Part shown: positions 1 through 30,190 of the stretch, piece after piece
Position numbering within the stretch: the stretch's first letter is position 1
Layout: every line of letters begins with the position of its first letter
Assembly (NCBI GenBank): GCA_960531495.1
Contig: OY482866.1
Coordinates: forward strand, 3,091,201 to 3,155,200
Reading direction: 5' to 3'
From: Zeus faber
Taxonomy: Eukaryota; Chordata; Actinopteri; Zeiformes; Zeidae
Length of the DNA: 64,000 nt
Translations under genes and position numbers: made by a program
The notes under the pieces: model-generated
Told to the model about the DNA's origin: nothing
Database searches by the model: none
Seen by the model: only the letters and a program-made list of their open reading frames with translations

Positions 1-850
1 TGCTGGTCTTCCCGGCCAAACAAGGTATTAATCACAACATTGATATTAAAATCGACTCTTTATCTCTTGTTCCTACCAAGGCTGCAAGGAATCTTGGTGT
101 CATTATTGATGACCAACTGACATTCTCGGACCATGTCTCCCGGTCCTGCCGCTTCGCACTACTCAACATCCGAAAAGTCAGGCCGTACCTGACCCAATAT
201 GCCACTCAACTGCTGGTACAAACCTTGGTGATGTCCCGTCTCGACTACTGCAACGCCCTCTTAACAGGCTTGCCGGCCTGTGCGGTGAAGGCACTACAGA
301 TGATACAGAATGCGGCGGCGCGACTGGTGTTCAACCAGCCAAAGAGGGCACATGTCACGCCGCTGCTCATCGAGCTCCACTGGTTACCTGTAGCCGCCCG
401 CATCAAGTTCAAGTCTCTTATGCTGGCCTACAGAGTGATTGCTGGGAATGCTCCCGCCTACTTAAATGCTCTTGTAAGAGCACATGTTGCCCCCCGGATG
501 CTGCGCTCGTCAAATGAGCGTCGCCTGGCTCTGCCGGCCATACAGCCACGGCAATCTAGGCTATTCTCATTTGTAGTTCCACGTTGGTGGAACGAGCTGC
601 CAAAAATGACCAGAGCAGGGACCTCCCTCTCTGTCTTTAAGAAGCACTTGAAGACCCAGCTCTTCAGTGAGTACCTCCTGTCCTCACCTACAATTACTTA
701 GCACTACCTAGCAGTATTTATTGTTACACTAATGTTGTTGTTACACTAATCACTGTCGCAATGTAGCTTGAATGTTATTCTCCCTTGTAAGTCGCATAAA
801 AGTTGTAAGTTGGATAAAAGCGTCTGCTAAATGACTAAATGTAAATATAC
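1..850 (+). mobile_element. 3' end of an L2-like LINE (reverse transcriptase C-terminus and 3' tail)
   Basis: A reading frame is open from about base 3 to 701, beginning before the window. It encodes the C-terminal part of a non-LTR reverse transcriptase, with the familiar sequence SRLDYCNALLTGLP, then IQNAAARLV, LHWLPVAARIKFK and WWNELP. After the stop comes a 3' tail reading taaaagcgtctgctaaatg, followed by an aaatgactaaatgtaaat-type ending. That tail is typical of fish L2/Maui-type elements. The element is truncated by the window edge, so the endonuclease and catalytic reverse transcriptase core are not visible. The frame is intact over 230 codons, which suggests a fairly young copy. The family assignment is from recognition and could be refined by a repeat-library search. 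Confidence 0.8.
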
Positions 851-2680
851 TATATGTTACTCAGACGATGTGAGTCTGGCTTCAGGTATGTTTGGACGAC
901 CTGGGGAAAGTGTAGTTTTCTTCCCAGGTCCACCCTCATCTCCAATGATTGTGCTGCCTGCAGGAGGCTCTTCTTGGAGGAGAGTGTTTTTTCCCCCACC
1001 CTGATGAACTGGATAGAGGGGCTGGCTTCATGTGAGTCTGGCCCTTTTTCCATCTCTCCTGTTCAAAGATGTCAGCCAGTGCTCTGTGGACCTTGTCATG
1101 ATGCCATCTGTTTCTCCTCTGGTTAAGTGCAGTCTTGCACATTGCCTGTATGTGTGCCAACGTGCCTCACAATTCACAGAACTTGCACAGTGGGTCCTCC
1201 CTCATTCCCCACCTGTGCAGGTTTGTTGGTGTTGGAAGAGTGTCGTACACTGATCTGAGCAGGAAAGAGATGAGAAAGGGCTCCAATGGCCAAAGTTCAG
1301 GCCATGTAATCTTCCGCTTTAGCAGGTCCCACTTTGTCCAGGCTCCTTCAACCTTCCTCCAGGTGTCAGACCTCGGCTTGGATCATGTCTCTCCTCTGCC
1401 TTGGGCCTGCTTTCCCCCATTACTGAATGTATGTGGTTCTGAGTCCTTGTCTCCCCATGCACGGGTTCCCGATGATGTCCTTCAACTTCAGCATGCTTTC
1501 TTCCTGTGCCATCGATGTGTCAGCTGCCCACTTTCGGACTGATCTTCTGATGACGAATGCACCTCTGATCTTTTCATCGCTGGAGTCTCTGTACATCATC
1601 ACAGCCCTGCACTTTGCCACCTTTAACTCTTCGACCACTGATGATAGGTGTAGCATTATGTCCAGACCTGATTTTTAGCCCTACTGATGTGAAGCTTGGT
1701 GGAATTCTGAGCCATGTGCGGAGGTGTTTGTTCACTCGCCTCTCGACTCCTTCCACTGATGTCATCTGCACTTCATAGATTGTCAGTAGCCACATGAGTC
1801 TTGGTAGCAGACCCTGCCGGAAGATCCAGGCCTCGAATTTTCCTGGTAAGCATGATCCCTCTATCTTTCTCAGCCACTCATCTGCCTGTTTCTCTCTCCT
1901 GGATACCCCTTGGCTTCTTGATCTCCTTGGTTTGAACTTCATTCTTGCACATATTGCCATGTCATCAAGTGACTTCAGGATCCACCCTGCATTGTGCACG
2001 GGTTGACGTTGTTATGGTTAGGTCATCCATAAAGCCTCTTATTGGAGGTTGGCGGGTGCCAGACTCCATTACCGGCCCTCTGGATTCCTTCCCTGCCACT
2101 GTTATGAGCAGATTCATTCCCATGATAAACAAGATGGGGGAGACAGCCCGATTCCCTTTTCCAGGTCCTGCCATTGGGTTTTGAAACGGGCGTTCTTGAA
2201 CGTAACTTGAATCCTCCAGAGTAGCTGGTGATCATTCCCCTGATGTGGGGGGAGTTGGTTATGTTCCATAGCTGTGTTTGTGAGTTCATGGGGGATTGAT
2301 CCATACGTGTTGGCCAAGTCGAGCCAGACTACTCTTAGATTGCCCTCTCCTTCACTCCTGGATCAGCTGGTTGAGAGCACCCATGTGTTCCAAACACTCA
2401 GAGAGGCCTGGATTGATTTATTAACATACTTGTTCTTTGCCATGTAGGTAGTCATCCTTTTGGCCATGACAGAGAAGACGATCTTGCCTTTGACGCTCAG
2501 GAGCTAAATGTTTTGGGACTGGTTAATCCCAGAGGAGGCCGCTTCCTTCGATCTTGCCTTCGGTACAAAACAGTCATCTGCTCTTTTTCAGGATGATGAG
2601 ATGATGCCTTTTGCCCATACCCTCCTTAATAGTTTCCATAGCATGTGGAGTAGTGTCGGGCATCTTTTGCATACTTTATA
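850..2680 (-). mobile_element. Decayed LINE with R2-type (restriction-like endonuclease) features
   Basis: On the minus strand, broken frames spell a non-LTR polymerase. Near 2330-2280 is LANTYGSIPHEL. Near 2050-1990 is GFMDDLTITT, which carries the catalytic FMDD motif in place of the common YADD. Near 1990-1600 lies a thumb-like block with KSLDDMAICARMKFKP, LPGKFEAWIFRQGLLPRLMW and GVERRVNKHLRTWL. Near 1150-860 a zinc-knuckle-like block leads to an MRVDLGRKLHFPQVVQT and KPD ending, as in elements with a C-terminal restriction-like endonuclease. Many stops and frameshifts make it inactive. The 5' part is missing. I am confident it is a non-LTR retrotransposon, less so of the R2/NeSL-type class. 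Confidence 0.7.
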
Positions 2681-4429
2681 AGGTATATAGCTTGGTCCTG
2701 GTGCAGATGCTGCTCGCAGTTTCATGACTACTGATTTTTTCTAGTTGACAAGTTTTTCATTATAGTAGTTGACTAGTCATATTTTACCTATTACGTGAGA
2801 AAGAAACACAGAGAGGAGTTCTGGGTAACAATGAGCCGATCGACGGTGACCACTGATTGTGCTTTGCTTCGCTGCGTGTGTGCACTTGCGGTCATCTTCC
2901 ATTACAACAGCGTGAATCACAAAACCTAAAAAGCATTAACACAAACAGCATTCCAAATGTCCATTGTCCACGCAAAACTGGAAAATAAAATGGTATAGAC
3001 AGCTGTTCAACTCAGTACAGTAATGTTGATCAGGCGTACTGACTGCACGCGGCACGTTCACACATCCATTGTCCAATGTCTGGGATCTTTACTCATGACT
3101 GCCGGTCGGTTTCGTGGCTGGAGGTGTGTCCGTAGAGGCGGTTCAATTAATGATGATAACTAAACAATGATTATTGTGTTTATATACGCACATATCCTCC
3201 TGTAACTTTCACCAGCAAATATATGAAATACAGAAAGATTTTTTTTTTCATATAATTTGCAGTGATGACGGTAATGAGCGCAATACTGTAGTAATATCAC
3301 CTAACTGCGGTAATGCAGTTATTGTCACTGTTATCTGTCATTATCCGTATGTTTTCTGTGGCCGCTACCCTTGTGTCCATCCTGTTGAGTTACCCCCCCC
3401 CCGGAGACTCTTACTCATTGTTGAGTTCCGTATGTTTTGCTGGTGCGATCTTGCGAGTGCTGCGATTGAAGTTGCTAGTCTCACTCACCCACGCCTGTCT
3501 TTCCAGAGTCACTAATCTTCCTTGGCTGCCATCCAGCCTTTCCTTGAAGTTACTGGTGTCCCAGGGGATTTACTATTAGATAGATCCGGATGCTAACACC
3601 TTCAGTCTTTTTCTTATGGCTGTAGCTTTCCTCCCCCAACCTACCTCCCCCTCCCTTCCTGCTATTCCCAGAGCTGTGTTCGTGTTCCACACAGACTGTG
3701 CTGGGGAAACCCCTGCAGCCAACCTCAACTGGAAATAGCCAGGCTTGCTACCCTTCAATAAACCCCTCAATAAGAGCAATAATATCTAGAGTATTGCAAT
3801 TCTATTCTTGTTTTTGTATTGTAGACTACAAGTACAGTCCCACATAGGACTGGGATAGCAGGGGAAATAGCCCGGCCCGAGAGAGGGACAGGTGCCAGTT
3901 TGACAGCAGAGAAAGAGGCATCAGTACAGAGTAGTGGAAAGTTCTTCTTCTATGCTATTTAGTTAAATGGTTTGAATGGGTGTACGTTATTGGATTTTTT
4001 CATCATAAATTTAATGTGGATCTAGTCTTTACATTCTCACCTCTAAGTGCACCAGATTGATGAATTTTGCTTTTAAAATCATTAATTCGATTTTAATTAG
4101 GTATCATTCACATCTAAAGCGTTGTGGGAAAGTTAGGACGGAGGCGGTTGACAGAACTTACTACCCCCCCCCCCCCCAAATGCTGTTGCATTATTCATCA
4201 TTTTTCATTAGTCATTTTTTTATGTAGTATTTTCTTTATTCGCCAGTGTCTGATGTTAATATTTGACTTTTGCGGAAGTAAAACAGGAACTTAATACAAC
4301 TCAATGTACCTAGTTACTGTTGTAAAAAGTTGTACCATGGAAATATTATTGGAACGTTTCGGAAACAAGGTCCATCACCTTTTGTATTTACACGTGTGTA
4401 CTATGTTGTGGTGTCGGTCTTTCCCCCAG
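2681..4429. other. Non-coding stretch upstream of the first visible trappc14 exon
   Basis: No exon or intact element could be supported here. It contains a poly-C run near 4145-4158 and a short C run near 3396, plus AT-rich sequence with T tracts. It is presumably an intron of trappc14, because the exon at 4430 begins with a splice acceptor and its protein segment lies in the middle of the known product. The earlier exons must therefore be upstream, probably outside the window. Confidence 0.5.
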
Positions 4430-22514
<18,085 letters not shown>

Positions 22515-25500
22515 CACTCATCTGTCATCCCTCCATCAGGGGGGATAGTAGGGTAAGGAGGGATTATTATGTTGGGATAGATAAGGAGAGAGGGATGCCA
22601 GAGCTTGATGACAATGACGATGATGAAGAAGATGAAAGGAGACACACACACACACACACACACTGAGCTGCAGGGACAGTTGTACATCTCCAAGCACTTC
22701 CTTGGTTAAAGCCCCGGCTCGAAAATAACTAATCTGAATTGTTTCCACTTCCATCCAGTACTGACAAAAAAGTTTCATTTACGTTCGAACACATTCCTGC
22801 CGGTGTTTAAACATGGCAGCTTATGGTTATTATTTTTATTATTTCTTTTTAATCAACAGGAGGATGATGCAGGTCAAGATTCATAGAGATGTAAAGTTGT
22901 TGATCGGGGCGCACCGATATACCACTGGTGATATCAGTTCGATATCAAGTGCTAAAATATGTATGTAGGGGTATCCCCAATACAAAAATCCTATCAATGA
23001 TGTCAGATGTTGAAGAACAGACGCTTGAATTTCTGTTTTTGTTTTAGATTTTTTTTTTTTTTGTCACATAGAAGCACGTTGGATGTGGGCGTTTATCTCT
23101 CCGTGGTCATGTTCACATGAGGCTTTTGAATGAAAAGGTAAGATGAAAGGCCCATATTCCATCATTGGTGAAGTAATGGAACGTCCAAAATCAAACCACA
23201 GGTGCCCGTAAGATGAACCCAAATTGTTGCACATTGCTGTATCTTAATTTATCCTCCTCAAATTTATGTCAAGGTACAGAGCTTACCTTACAATTAATTA
23301 TTGTTTGGAATGGATTCATTTTTACAATCGATGAAAGAAAAACGTGAACATCCAAAAGAAGGTTTCGCCCTACACCAACATGAGGCAATCGGATACAGCC
23401 ACAGCAATATCTGTGTTTGACCTGTAAACACAGGTCCTTGCACCTTAATCTTCAGCTTTTATTTCATTTTATTTTGTTTAGTTTTTTGTCTCCACCCATT
23501 GTTTCAAACACATAACAGCGGATGAAAAACACGAGTTTCTATACTGCCGGGATAAATACGGGGGAAAACATAGATCTTCCGAGATATAGCTTTAAAAGGA
23601 GCATTTTAAATCATGGGAATGTCGCTTTTTTTTTGGCTACTCATATACTGTAAATTTGGGTGGGATTACATCTCATCGTTCCCATGGCCATTATTTTTAA
23701 TGCATTGCATGGAATTATAATCCGTGTTTCATTATAAATTCTTACTCTCTATGTACTCTCACAAGAATATGCAGCCATGAAGGCTCCCTTGCTTTTCTCC
23801 AAAATACGCTGACGCAAAGCTTATTTTCCATTATATTCAAGGTGAGATGTGCTCCCAAGGCTGGTTTGTTGGGGCGGTGTAGCGGCAAATCCCCAGATTT
23901 TGGGGGTAAAAAACAAAAGTTGCTGTTTTAAATGGAATTTCGGGACTTGTAGTGTAATCCATCCATCGCTTACAATCTTATGGATTGCCACTTTAAATAG
24001 TTTCTTGGAAAGAGTTTAGCATTGAGCAGAATAGCAGCAGTTGTGATTGATGGCACACTAAAATATTGAGAAAAACAAAAACAGCTTCCTCGCAATTGGA
24101 GAAGCATTCAGCTCGTCCAGATCGATAGGATGAATCCAGTGTGGTGGCCAATTGATTTGGAACCGCTGCCAGACCTTAAACACTTATTAATACCTTGTCC
24201 CAGGGGTCAGATTCTCTTTCTCTACTGCGCCCCTTGTGCATATTTGTGGTGATTACATATTAGTGCAAAAGCTGCCACTGAAGTCGAACTTGTCATTCCC
24301 GAGGATGTTCAGATCAAAATCACGCTACTGTCGCTCCCTTGTCATGCAGAGCTAATTTGTCCAGTTGAAACACGGTAACAAGGGGGGCGGGGCAGGTTCC
24401 TCTTCTACCAGCCCACTGGCGTCTCATGCCCCTTCCAAGCCAACATTCATGGGGTCGGAGCTTTTCCTTCCAAGCAATGGCTTCAAGTTCCCTTTCAGAC
24501 CTCTCTGGCCTCTAGCTTTTCCTCTCTCCATTCTCTCACTTTATTTTTCACACTTCTATGCAAGCGTAAATGGCTCCAATAGCTCAACTAGCGTTGCGTG
24601 GGAGCCTCTTGACGTGAGATTGTTCTAGAGCTTTTTGTTTTAACATGGACTGATTTCTTTCAAACTAAGTTAAAAAAAAAAAACAATTTCCGGAAAAAAT
24701 AAACAAACAGTGTATTACGAAACCAGCGATCCGGCTGTTATTTCAGTTGATTTCCTTTGTATTTTGTAATAAACAAAATGAAAAAGAGAGACTTGCGAGG
24801 ACCGTGTGGAAGGATCTTTCACATAAGAAATACAATTTAAAAAAGCTGTTCTATTTCTGACTTGGACGAGTAGAATGCAGCAAAACCCTTGTCTCGCTGG
24901 ATCTTTATACTTGAGTGTATAAGCTACTGTTTTTCTTGGAACCAACTTGAACTTCTTGAGCTTTTGGCTACTTCCATGGATGTTGACATTTTTTTGCATT
25001 TCCATTTGAATGTTTACACATGTGCTATGATTATTGTGTTGAATATTGTTTGCTGATGGACAAGTTTAAGTCTGTTTTTTTTTTTTTTTTAATATATATA
25101 TATTTACCCACCCACCCCAAAAAAAACCTTTACCTTTACAACGGCAACGATTTTCACTTTGCATCTGCCATTTCCTGTGGAGATTAAATCATTTGACTGG
25201 ATCGTGGTGTTGGGATTCCACATTTGTTTCATCATTCCTAAGTTATGTTTTAGCGCAAAAAAGCGTTTAAGTGAACCGAATGTAGGTTTGTTACATTTTT
25301 TTTTGTGTTGACTCATTTTGTACACTTGACGCTTGAAGCACTTTCTGACTTTGAAGTAAAAACTTTTCTTCTTTTTTTTTTTTTTGCATCTTTCCGAAAG
25401 TCGTTTCACACTGAAATGTATTTAGTGTTGTAGTTAAGTTGTATCGCTGAGGCATTTACCTCTGTTCTGTTTTGTTTTTTTTTCATTTTATTGACTGTTT

Positions 25501-25530
25501 CAATAAAATAAAATAAAATATTTGCATCAA
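22515..25530 (+). other. Probable trappc14 3' UTR
   Basis: After the stop there is no further exon, and the first good poly(A) signal with a downstream T/G-rich context is the AATAAA cluster at 25501-25520 (caataaaataaaataaaat). If used, the 3' UTR is about 3 kb. Within it are a CA run at 22642-22662, a repeat remnant near 22905-22990 (gcgcaccgatataccactgg) and several T runs. The extent of the UTR is inferred from the signal only. Confidence 0.5.
25501..25520 (+). terminator. Candidate poly(A) signal of trappc14
   Basis: Three overlapping AATAAA hexamers occur in aataaaataaaataaaat. A run of A and then tgtttgttgg follow within 50 bases, which fits a cleavage region. It lies about 3 kb beyond the stop codon and upstream of the intergenic LINE. 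Confidence 0.5.
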
Positions 25531-25930
25531 AAAAAAGTCATGTTTGTTGGTATAATTAATTAGTGTTTTAGGCTCTCTCTGGTACTGGCCCTCTCAGCAG
25601 CCAAGATCTTGTTTTATTTTAAACTTAGGACATGCACGGCAGCTTAAGAGGAACTATTGGGACCAAAGAACCGCACTTCTATTACATTTCAGTATTACAG
25701 GAAGTTACATTACACAGATAAAAATCTATACCAAAAAAAACACTTGAGGAATTTGGGGCTTTTTAAATGTTTAAAATGTTCTATGAGGCCCCGAAGTGAA
25801 CAATTTAAGACGATTCTCACGACGAATCACATGCTCACGACACGGTGAAGGAGTATCTTTCACCTTGTCGTCATTGTAATGTAATCAATAATTTGTCTTG
25901 ATTTAGTGAACTAATCATCTCGACTGGAAT

Positions 25931-28584
25931 CTAGCCACTGGGGGTGCACAAGCCAGTGTATCATCAGTGCCGGTCCCAAGCCCAGATGAATAGAGAGGGT
26001 TGCGTCAGGAATGGCATCCGGCATAAAAACCAAGCCAACTCAAATATGTGGACAACAAATCTGATTTCCATACCGGAACGGTTGAGGCCCGGGTTAACAA
26101 CGACCGCCACGGGTGCCGTTAGCCAACACGGTGCCAGTGGAAATTGTGCTACTGTCGGCCGAAGAAGAAGAAGAAGATGAGGGGAAGACGTGTCCGGAGA
26201 CAGCAGGAGAGGAAGAAGGGTAGGAGAGTAGAGTTGAGAGAAGGAACTTTGAACGTTGGCACTATGAAGGGTAAAGAGAGAGAGCTGGCTGACATGATGG
26301 AGAGAAGGAAGGTAGATGTACTATGTGTACAACAGACCAGGTGGAAGGGGACTAAGGCCAGGAGTATCGGAGCCGGGTACAAATTGTTCTACCATGGAGT
26401 GGATGGGCAGGAAAAATGGGGTAGGGATAGTCTTGAAGGAAGAAAATGTCAAGAGGGTTTTGGAGGTGACGAGAGTGTCGGACAGAGTGATGAGCATTAA
26501 GCTGGAAATTGAGGAGGTGATAATGAATGTGGTCGGTGCATATGCTTCCCAAGTTGGGTGTTAGATGGAAGAGAAAGAAGAATTCTTTAGTGAGTTGGAT
26601 GTAGTGGTGGAGAGTGTCCCCAAGGGAGAGAGTGGTCGTTTGAGCAGATCTCAATGGGCATGTTGGCCAAGGGATCAGAGACATAGGTGATGAGAAGGTG
26701 ATGGGTGGGTATGGTGTCAAGGAGAGGAATGTGGAAGGACAGATGGTGGTGGTTTTCGCCAAAAGGCTTTGTTACAACAAATTGGCTGTTGTGAATACAT
26801 ATTTCGAGAAGAGGAAGGAACACAGGGTGACATACGAGAGTGGAGGAAGGTGCACACAGGTGGACTACATCTTATGCAGGAGGTGCAGTCTGAAAGAGAT
26901 TAGTGACAGCAAAGTGGTGGTAGGGGAGTGTGTTGCTAGGCAGCATCGGATGGTGGTCGGTAGGATGACTCTGGAGGCCAAGAAGAGAAAGAGAGTGAAA
27001 GAAGAGCCAAAGATAAAATGGTGGAAGTTGAAAAAGGAGTGTTGCATGAAATTTAGGGAAGAGGTAAGGCAGGCAATAGGTGGGAATGAACGGTTACCAG
27101 ATGACTGGGAAACAATTGCAGAATTGGTGAGGTAGACGGCCAAGAAGGTACTCAGTGTATCATGTGGGGAGAGGAAGGAAGACAAGGACTCTTGGTGGTG
27201 GAATGAGAAAGTACAGGAGAGCATAGAGCAGAAGAGATTGGCAAAGAAGAAATGGGATAGTCAGATAGAGAGATGAAGAAAGTAGACAGGAATACAAACT
27301 GATGTGGAGCAAGGCGAAGAGAGAAGTGGCAAAGGAAAAGGCATACGATGAGTTGTATGAGAGGTTGAACAGTAAGGAAGGAGAAAAGGACTTGTACCGA
27401 TTGGCAAGACAAAGGGACCAAGCTTAGAAGGATGTACAGCAGGTTAGGGTGATGAAGGATAATGATGGAAATGTGCTGACTAGTGAGGAGTGTGTTGAGA
27501 AGGTGGAGGGAGTACTTTGAGGAGTTGATGAATGAAGAAAATGAGAGGGAGAGAAGAGTGATGTGAGTGATGTGGGTATAGTGGATCAAGAAGTGCAGAA
27601 AATTAGCAAGGATGAGGTGAGAACAGCATTGAAGAAGATGAAGAGTGGAAGGGCAGTTGGTCCAGATGACAAACCTGGGGAAGCATGGAAATGTTTAGGT
27701 GAGATGGCAGTGGCGTTCCTAACGAGACTGTTTTACACCATCCTGGAAAGGGAGAGGATGCTGGGGGAGTGGAGAAGTGTACTGGTACCCATCTTCAAGA
27801 ATAAGGGAGACGTACAGAGCTGTGGTAACTACTGGGGAATAAAGTTGACCAGCCACAGCATGAAGCTATGGGAAAGGGTAGTGGACGCTAGGTTAAGAGG
27901 AGAGGTGGGGATCAGCGAGCAGCAGTATGGTTTCATGCCAGGAAAGAGTACTACAGATGCAATTTTTGTTTTAAGAATGCTGATGGAAAACTACAGGGAA
28001 GGCCAGAGGCAGTTGCACTGCGTCTTTGTGGATTTAGAGAAAGCATATGATAGGGTGCCGATACAGGAAGTGTGGTATTGCATGAGGAAGTCAGGGTGGC
28101 AGAGAAGTACGTAAGAGTGGTACAGGATATGTAGGAGGGCAGTCAGACAGTAGTAAGGTGTGAAGTGGGCGTGACAAAGGCATTCAAAGTGGAGGTGGGA
28201 TTGCATCAAGGATCAGCAGGTGGCTGAACTGGAGGTGGCAGACTTGAGGATGTTGAGATTTTCATTGGGAGTGACGAGGATGGACAGGATTAAGAATGAG
28301 TACATTAGAGGGACAGCTCAGGTTGGACAGTTTGGTGGAAAAGTGAGATGGTTTGGACACATGTGTAGGAGAGATGAGAGTTACATTGGGAGAAGGATGC
28401 TGAGGATGGAGCTGCCAGGCAAGAGGAAAAGAGGAAGGCCAAAGAGAAGGTTTATGGATGTGGTGAGGGAGGACATGCAGGCAGTTGGTGTAAGGGAGGA
28501 AGATGCACAGAACAGAAGGTATTGGAGGCAGATGATCCGCTGTGGCGACCCCGAACGGGAGCAGCCGAAAGAAAAAGAAGAATA
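25931..28584 (+). mobile_element. Nearly full-length APE-type LINE with 14-base target-site duplication
   Basis: The insertion is flanked by atctcgactggaat at 25917-25930 and again at 28585-28598. After a 5' leader, broken frames encode an AP-type endonuclease (TLNVGTMKGKERELADMMER, KVDVLCVQQTRWKG, then QVDYILCRRCSLKEI) and reverse transcriptase (AVGPDDKPGEAWKCLGEMAV, QQYGFMPGKSTTDAIF, CVFVDLEKAYDRVPIQEVW), ending with RCGDPEREQPKEKEE and an aga/aag-rich tail. Compared with the expected length the reverse transcriptase thumb region has an internal deletion near 28085-28215, and there are several frameshifts, so it is not autonomous. It sits between the two convergent genes. The family is RTE-like, tentatively. 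Confidence 0.88.
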
Positions 28585-28684
28585 ATCTCGACTGGAATGG
28601 AGAACGCCACAAACTTGGCATGAGCACCTTGTGGCGATTACGCACATTTTGGTATTTTTTAGTATTTATAGAGCTTATTGTGCG

Positions 28685-28785
28685 TAATCACCGGGTGTCA
28701 TGACATTTCACTGCATATATGTATGAACGTATGTATATGTATGTGACAAATAATCTCTTGAACTTGAACTTGAACTTGAAACAGG
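28685..28785 (+). repeat. LINE 3'-tail fragment ending in (TTGAAC)n
   Basis: The sequence catttcactgcatatatgta, then tatatgtatgtgacaaata and a terminal tandem run of ttgaac is nearly identical to 49683-49757, except that the terminal repeat unit there is cttgaat. This is the 3' end of a fish LINE or a SINE using its tail. Confidence 0.6.
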
Positions 28786-29960
28786 GAGGTAACGATACAC
28801 GACTTATCTCATGGGAGCCTTGTTTGATGTTTTTACCATTGTACAACGATACTGTTATTTAACCTTTTTAAATGTAGCTATGCTACAAACCTGAATATTT
28901 TCGGTTATCTGGTGGCCCAATCAAATTTCCCTGTCGTTTTGAAGATGAACACACCGGGAAACAAGATCAGGGTTTGAAGCGTCTCATTTACTTTCAGTAA
29001 ACATTTAAGACTAAAAATTACATCTTCGACATTATAAGTTACGGCAATACATAAGCATTAACATTCACACGTAAAAAAAAAAACCCAACTTTTGTGACTT
29101 AATGGTTTAGCAGGCTGAAAACTGCTGAGTCATCAAATCACATTTAGGCCTGCGTCTTTTATCGGAGGTTGTGGTGCGAATCGCCTGCATTTGGATGAAG
29201 GGGGGAAATCTCAAGGCAAATCATTTTGGACGTTTTTTTTTTTGTTTTTGTTTATTTTTTCCCCTCATAGAGGGGTTACTGTTTCATTTTTCATATCTTT
29301 GGCCATATCGGTGTAGGGGACGCCTGTGTGAGAAAGAAAGAAAGACAATTCTGTTATTTGGCTGTGGTGGAAGGCAAGACTCAAGAAATGCTGCACGGCC
29401 CCCGCATCAAGGCACTTGATGAGTCTTACTTGACAGGTTCTGCCGAAGTTGTTCCGTGTCATACTTCTTTACCTTGTTCCTGCGGAGAGGCCCCAGTATT
29501 AGAAGCGAAACCACCAGTGATGTCATCTCTCGACGCTTTTGTGTTATCATTAAAAATGTTGGTTCGTATCATTTATCAACCAGTGGAAACCAGAGGAAAG
29601 TGAGTGGTGGCAGTGTGAAGAATCATCTGGAAACCATGCAGTTGTTTTATCATAAACCTAATGGCATTCAGTGGAATTATCAGAATATATAAAATTAACA
29701 TATTTTATATTCAAATGCACGTTAGTGATACTCCCTGTACCTTGTGGATGTTGCACTATTCTTGGCAGAAGTTCTACAACAATGTTGGGACCTGGAACGA
29801 ACATTCTTTTTTGCTATTAACATCTAGACTGCAACAAAAAGGGCACAATCAACAGAAACCCTACTCCTAATAATAAAAAAATCTAGAACGAAATGATCAT
29901 TTTATCAATTTATTCTATTTAATTTAATTTGGATCGTGGGTTAGGTTTGTTACCGTCGTA
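28786..29960. other. Intergenic sequence between the convergent genes
   Basis: No exon, RNA gene or intact element could be supported. The stretch is AT-rich with short homopolymer runs. Confidence 0.5.
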
Positions 29961-29964
29961 TGAT

Positions 29965-29975
29965 TTTATTTTATT
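29965..29975 (-). terminator. Candidate poly(A) signal of the zonadhesin-like gene
   Basis: On the minus strand two overlapping AATAAA hexamers lie about 120 bases beyond the stop codon at 30093-30095. This is the first such signal after the stop and gives a short 3' UTR. Confidence 0.6.
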
Positions 29976-30092
29976 TTTTAAAGGGAGTCACATGTTCAGT
30001 CACTCAACTGAAATCTTTGTCTCATACATATGGGCGGTCATATGCGTACTCACACAATATTATTATATTCAAACCAGCGTTAATGGAACAAC

Positions 30093-30190
30093 CTACTTGG
30101 CTTTCTGCTTGTACACGCACACTATCATCGTCAAAATGATAACCGCTGCAACTGAAGCCAGCACCGCAATGACGATGATCCACTTGGTTT
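30093..30190 (-). CDS. zan: Zonadhesin-like last exon: transmembrane helix and cytoplasmic tail
   Basis: The exon follows the acceptor catcttccag| at 30191 and runs to TAG at 30095-30093. With one base from the EGF exon it encodes E-T-K, then the hydrophobic [20 protein letters not shown], then VCVYKQKAK and the stop. The helix is about 23 residues and the tail is short and basic, as for a type I membrane protein. A truncated duplicate lies at 30893-30951. Confidence 0.85.

Noticed and set aside
1-4429. Upstream trappc14 exons
   Set aside because: No segment resembling the preceding part of the protein was visible; the stretch is LINE remnants and AT-rich sequence.
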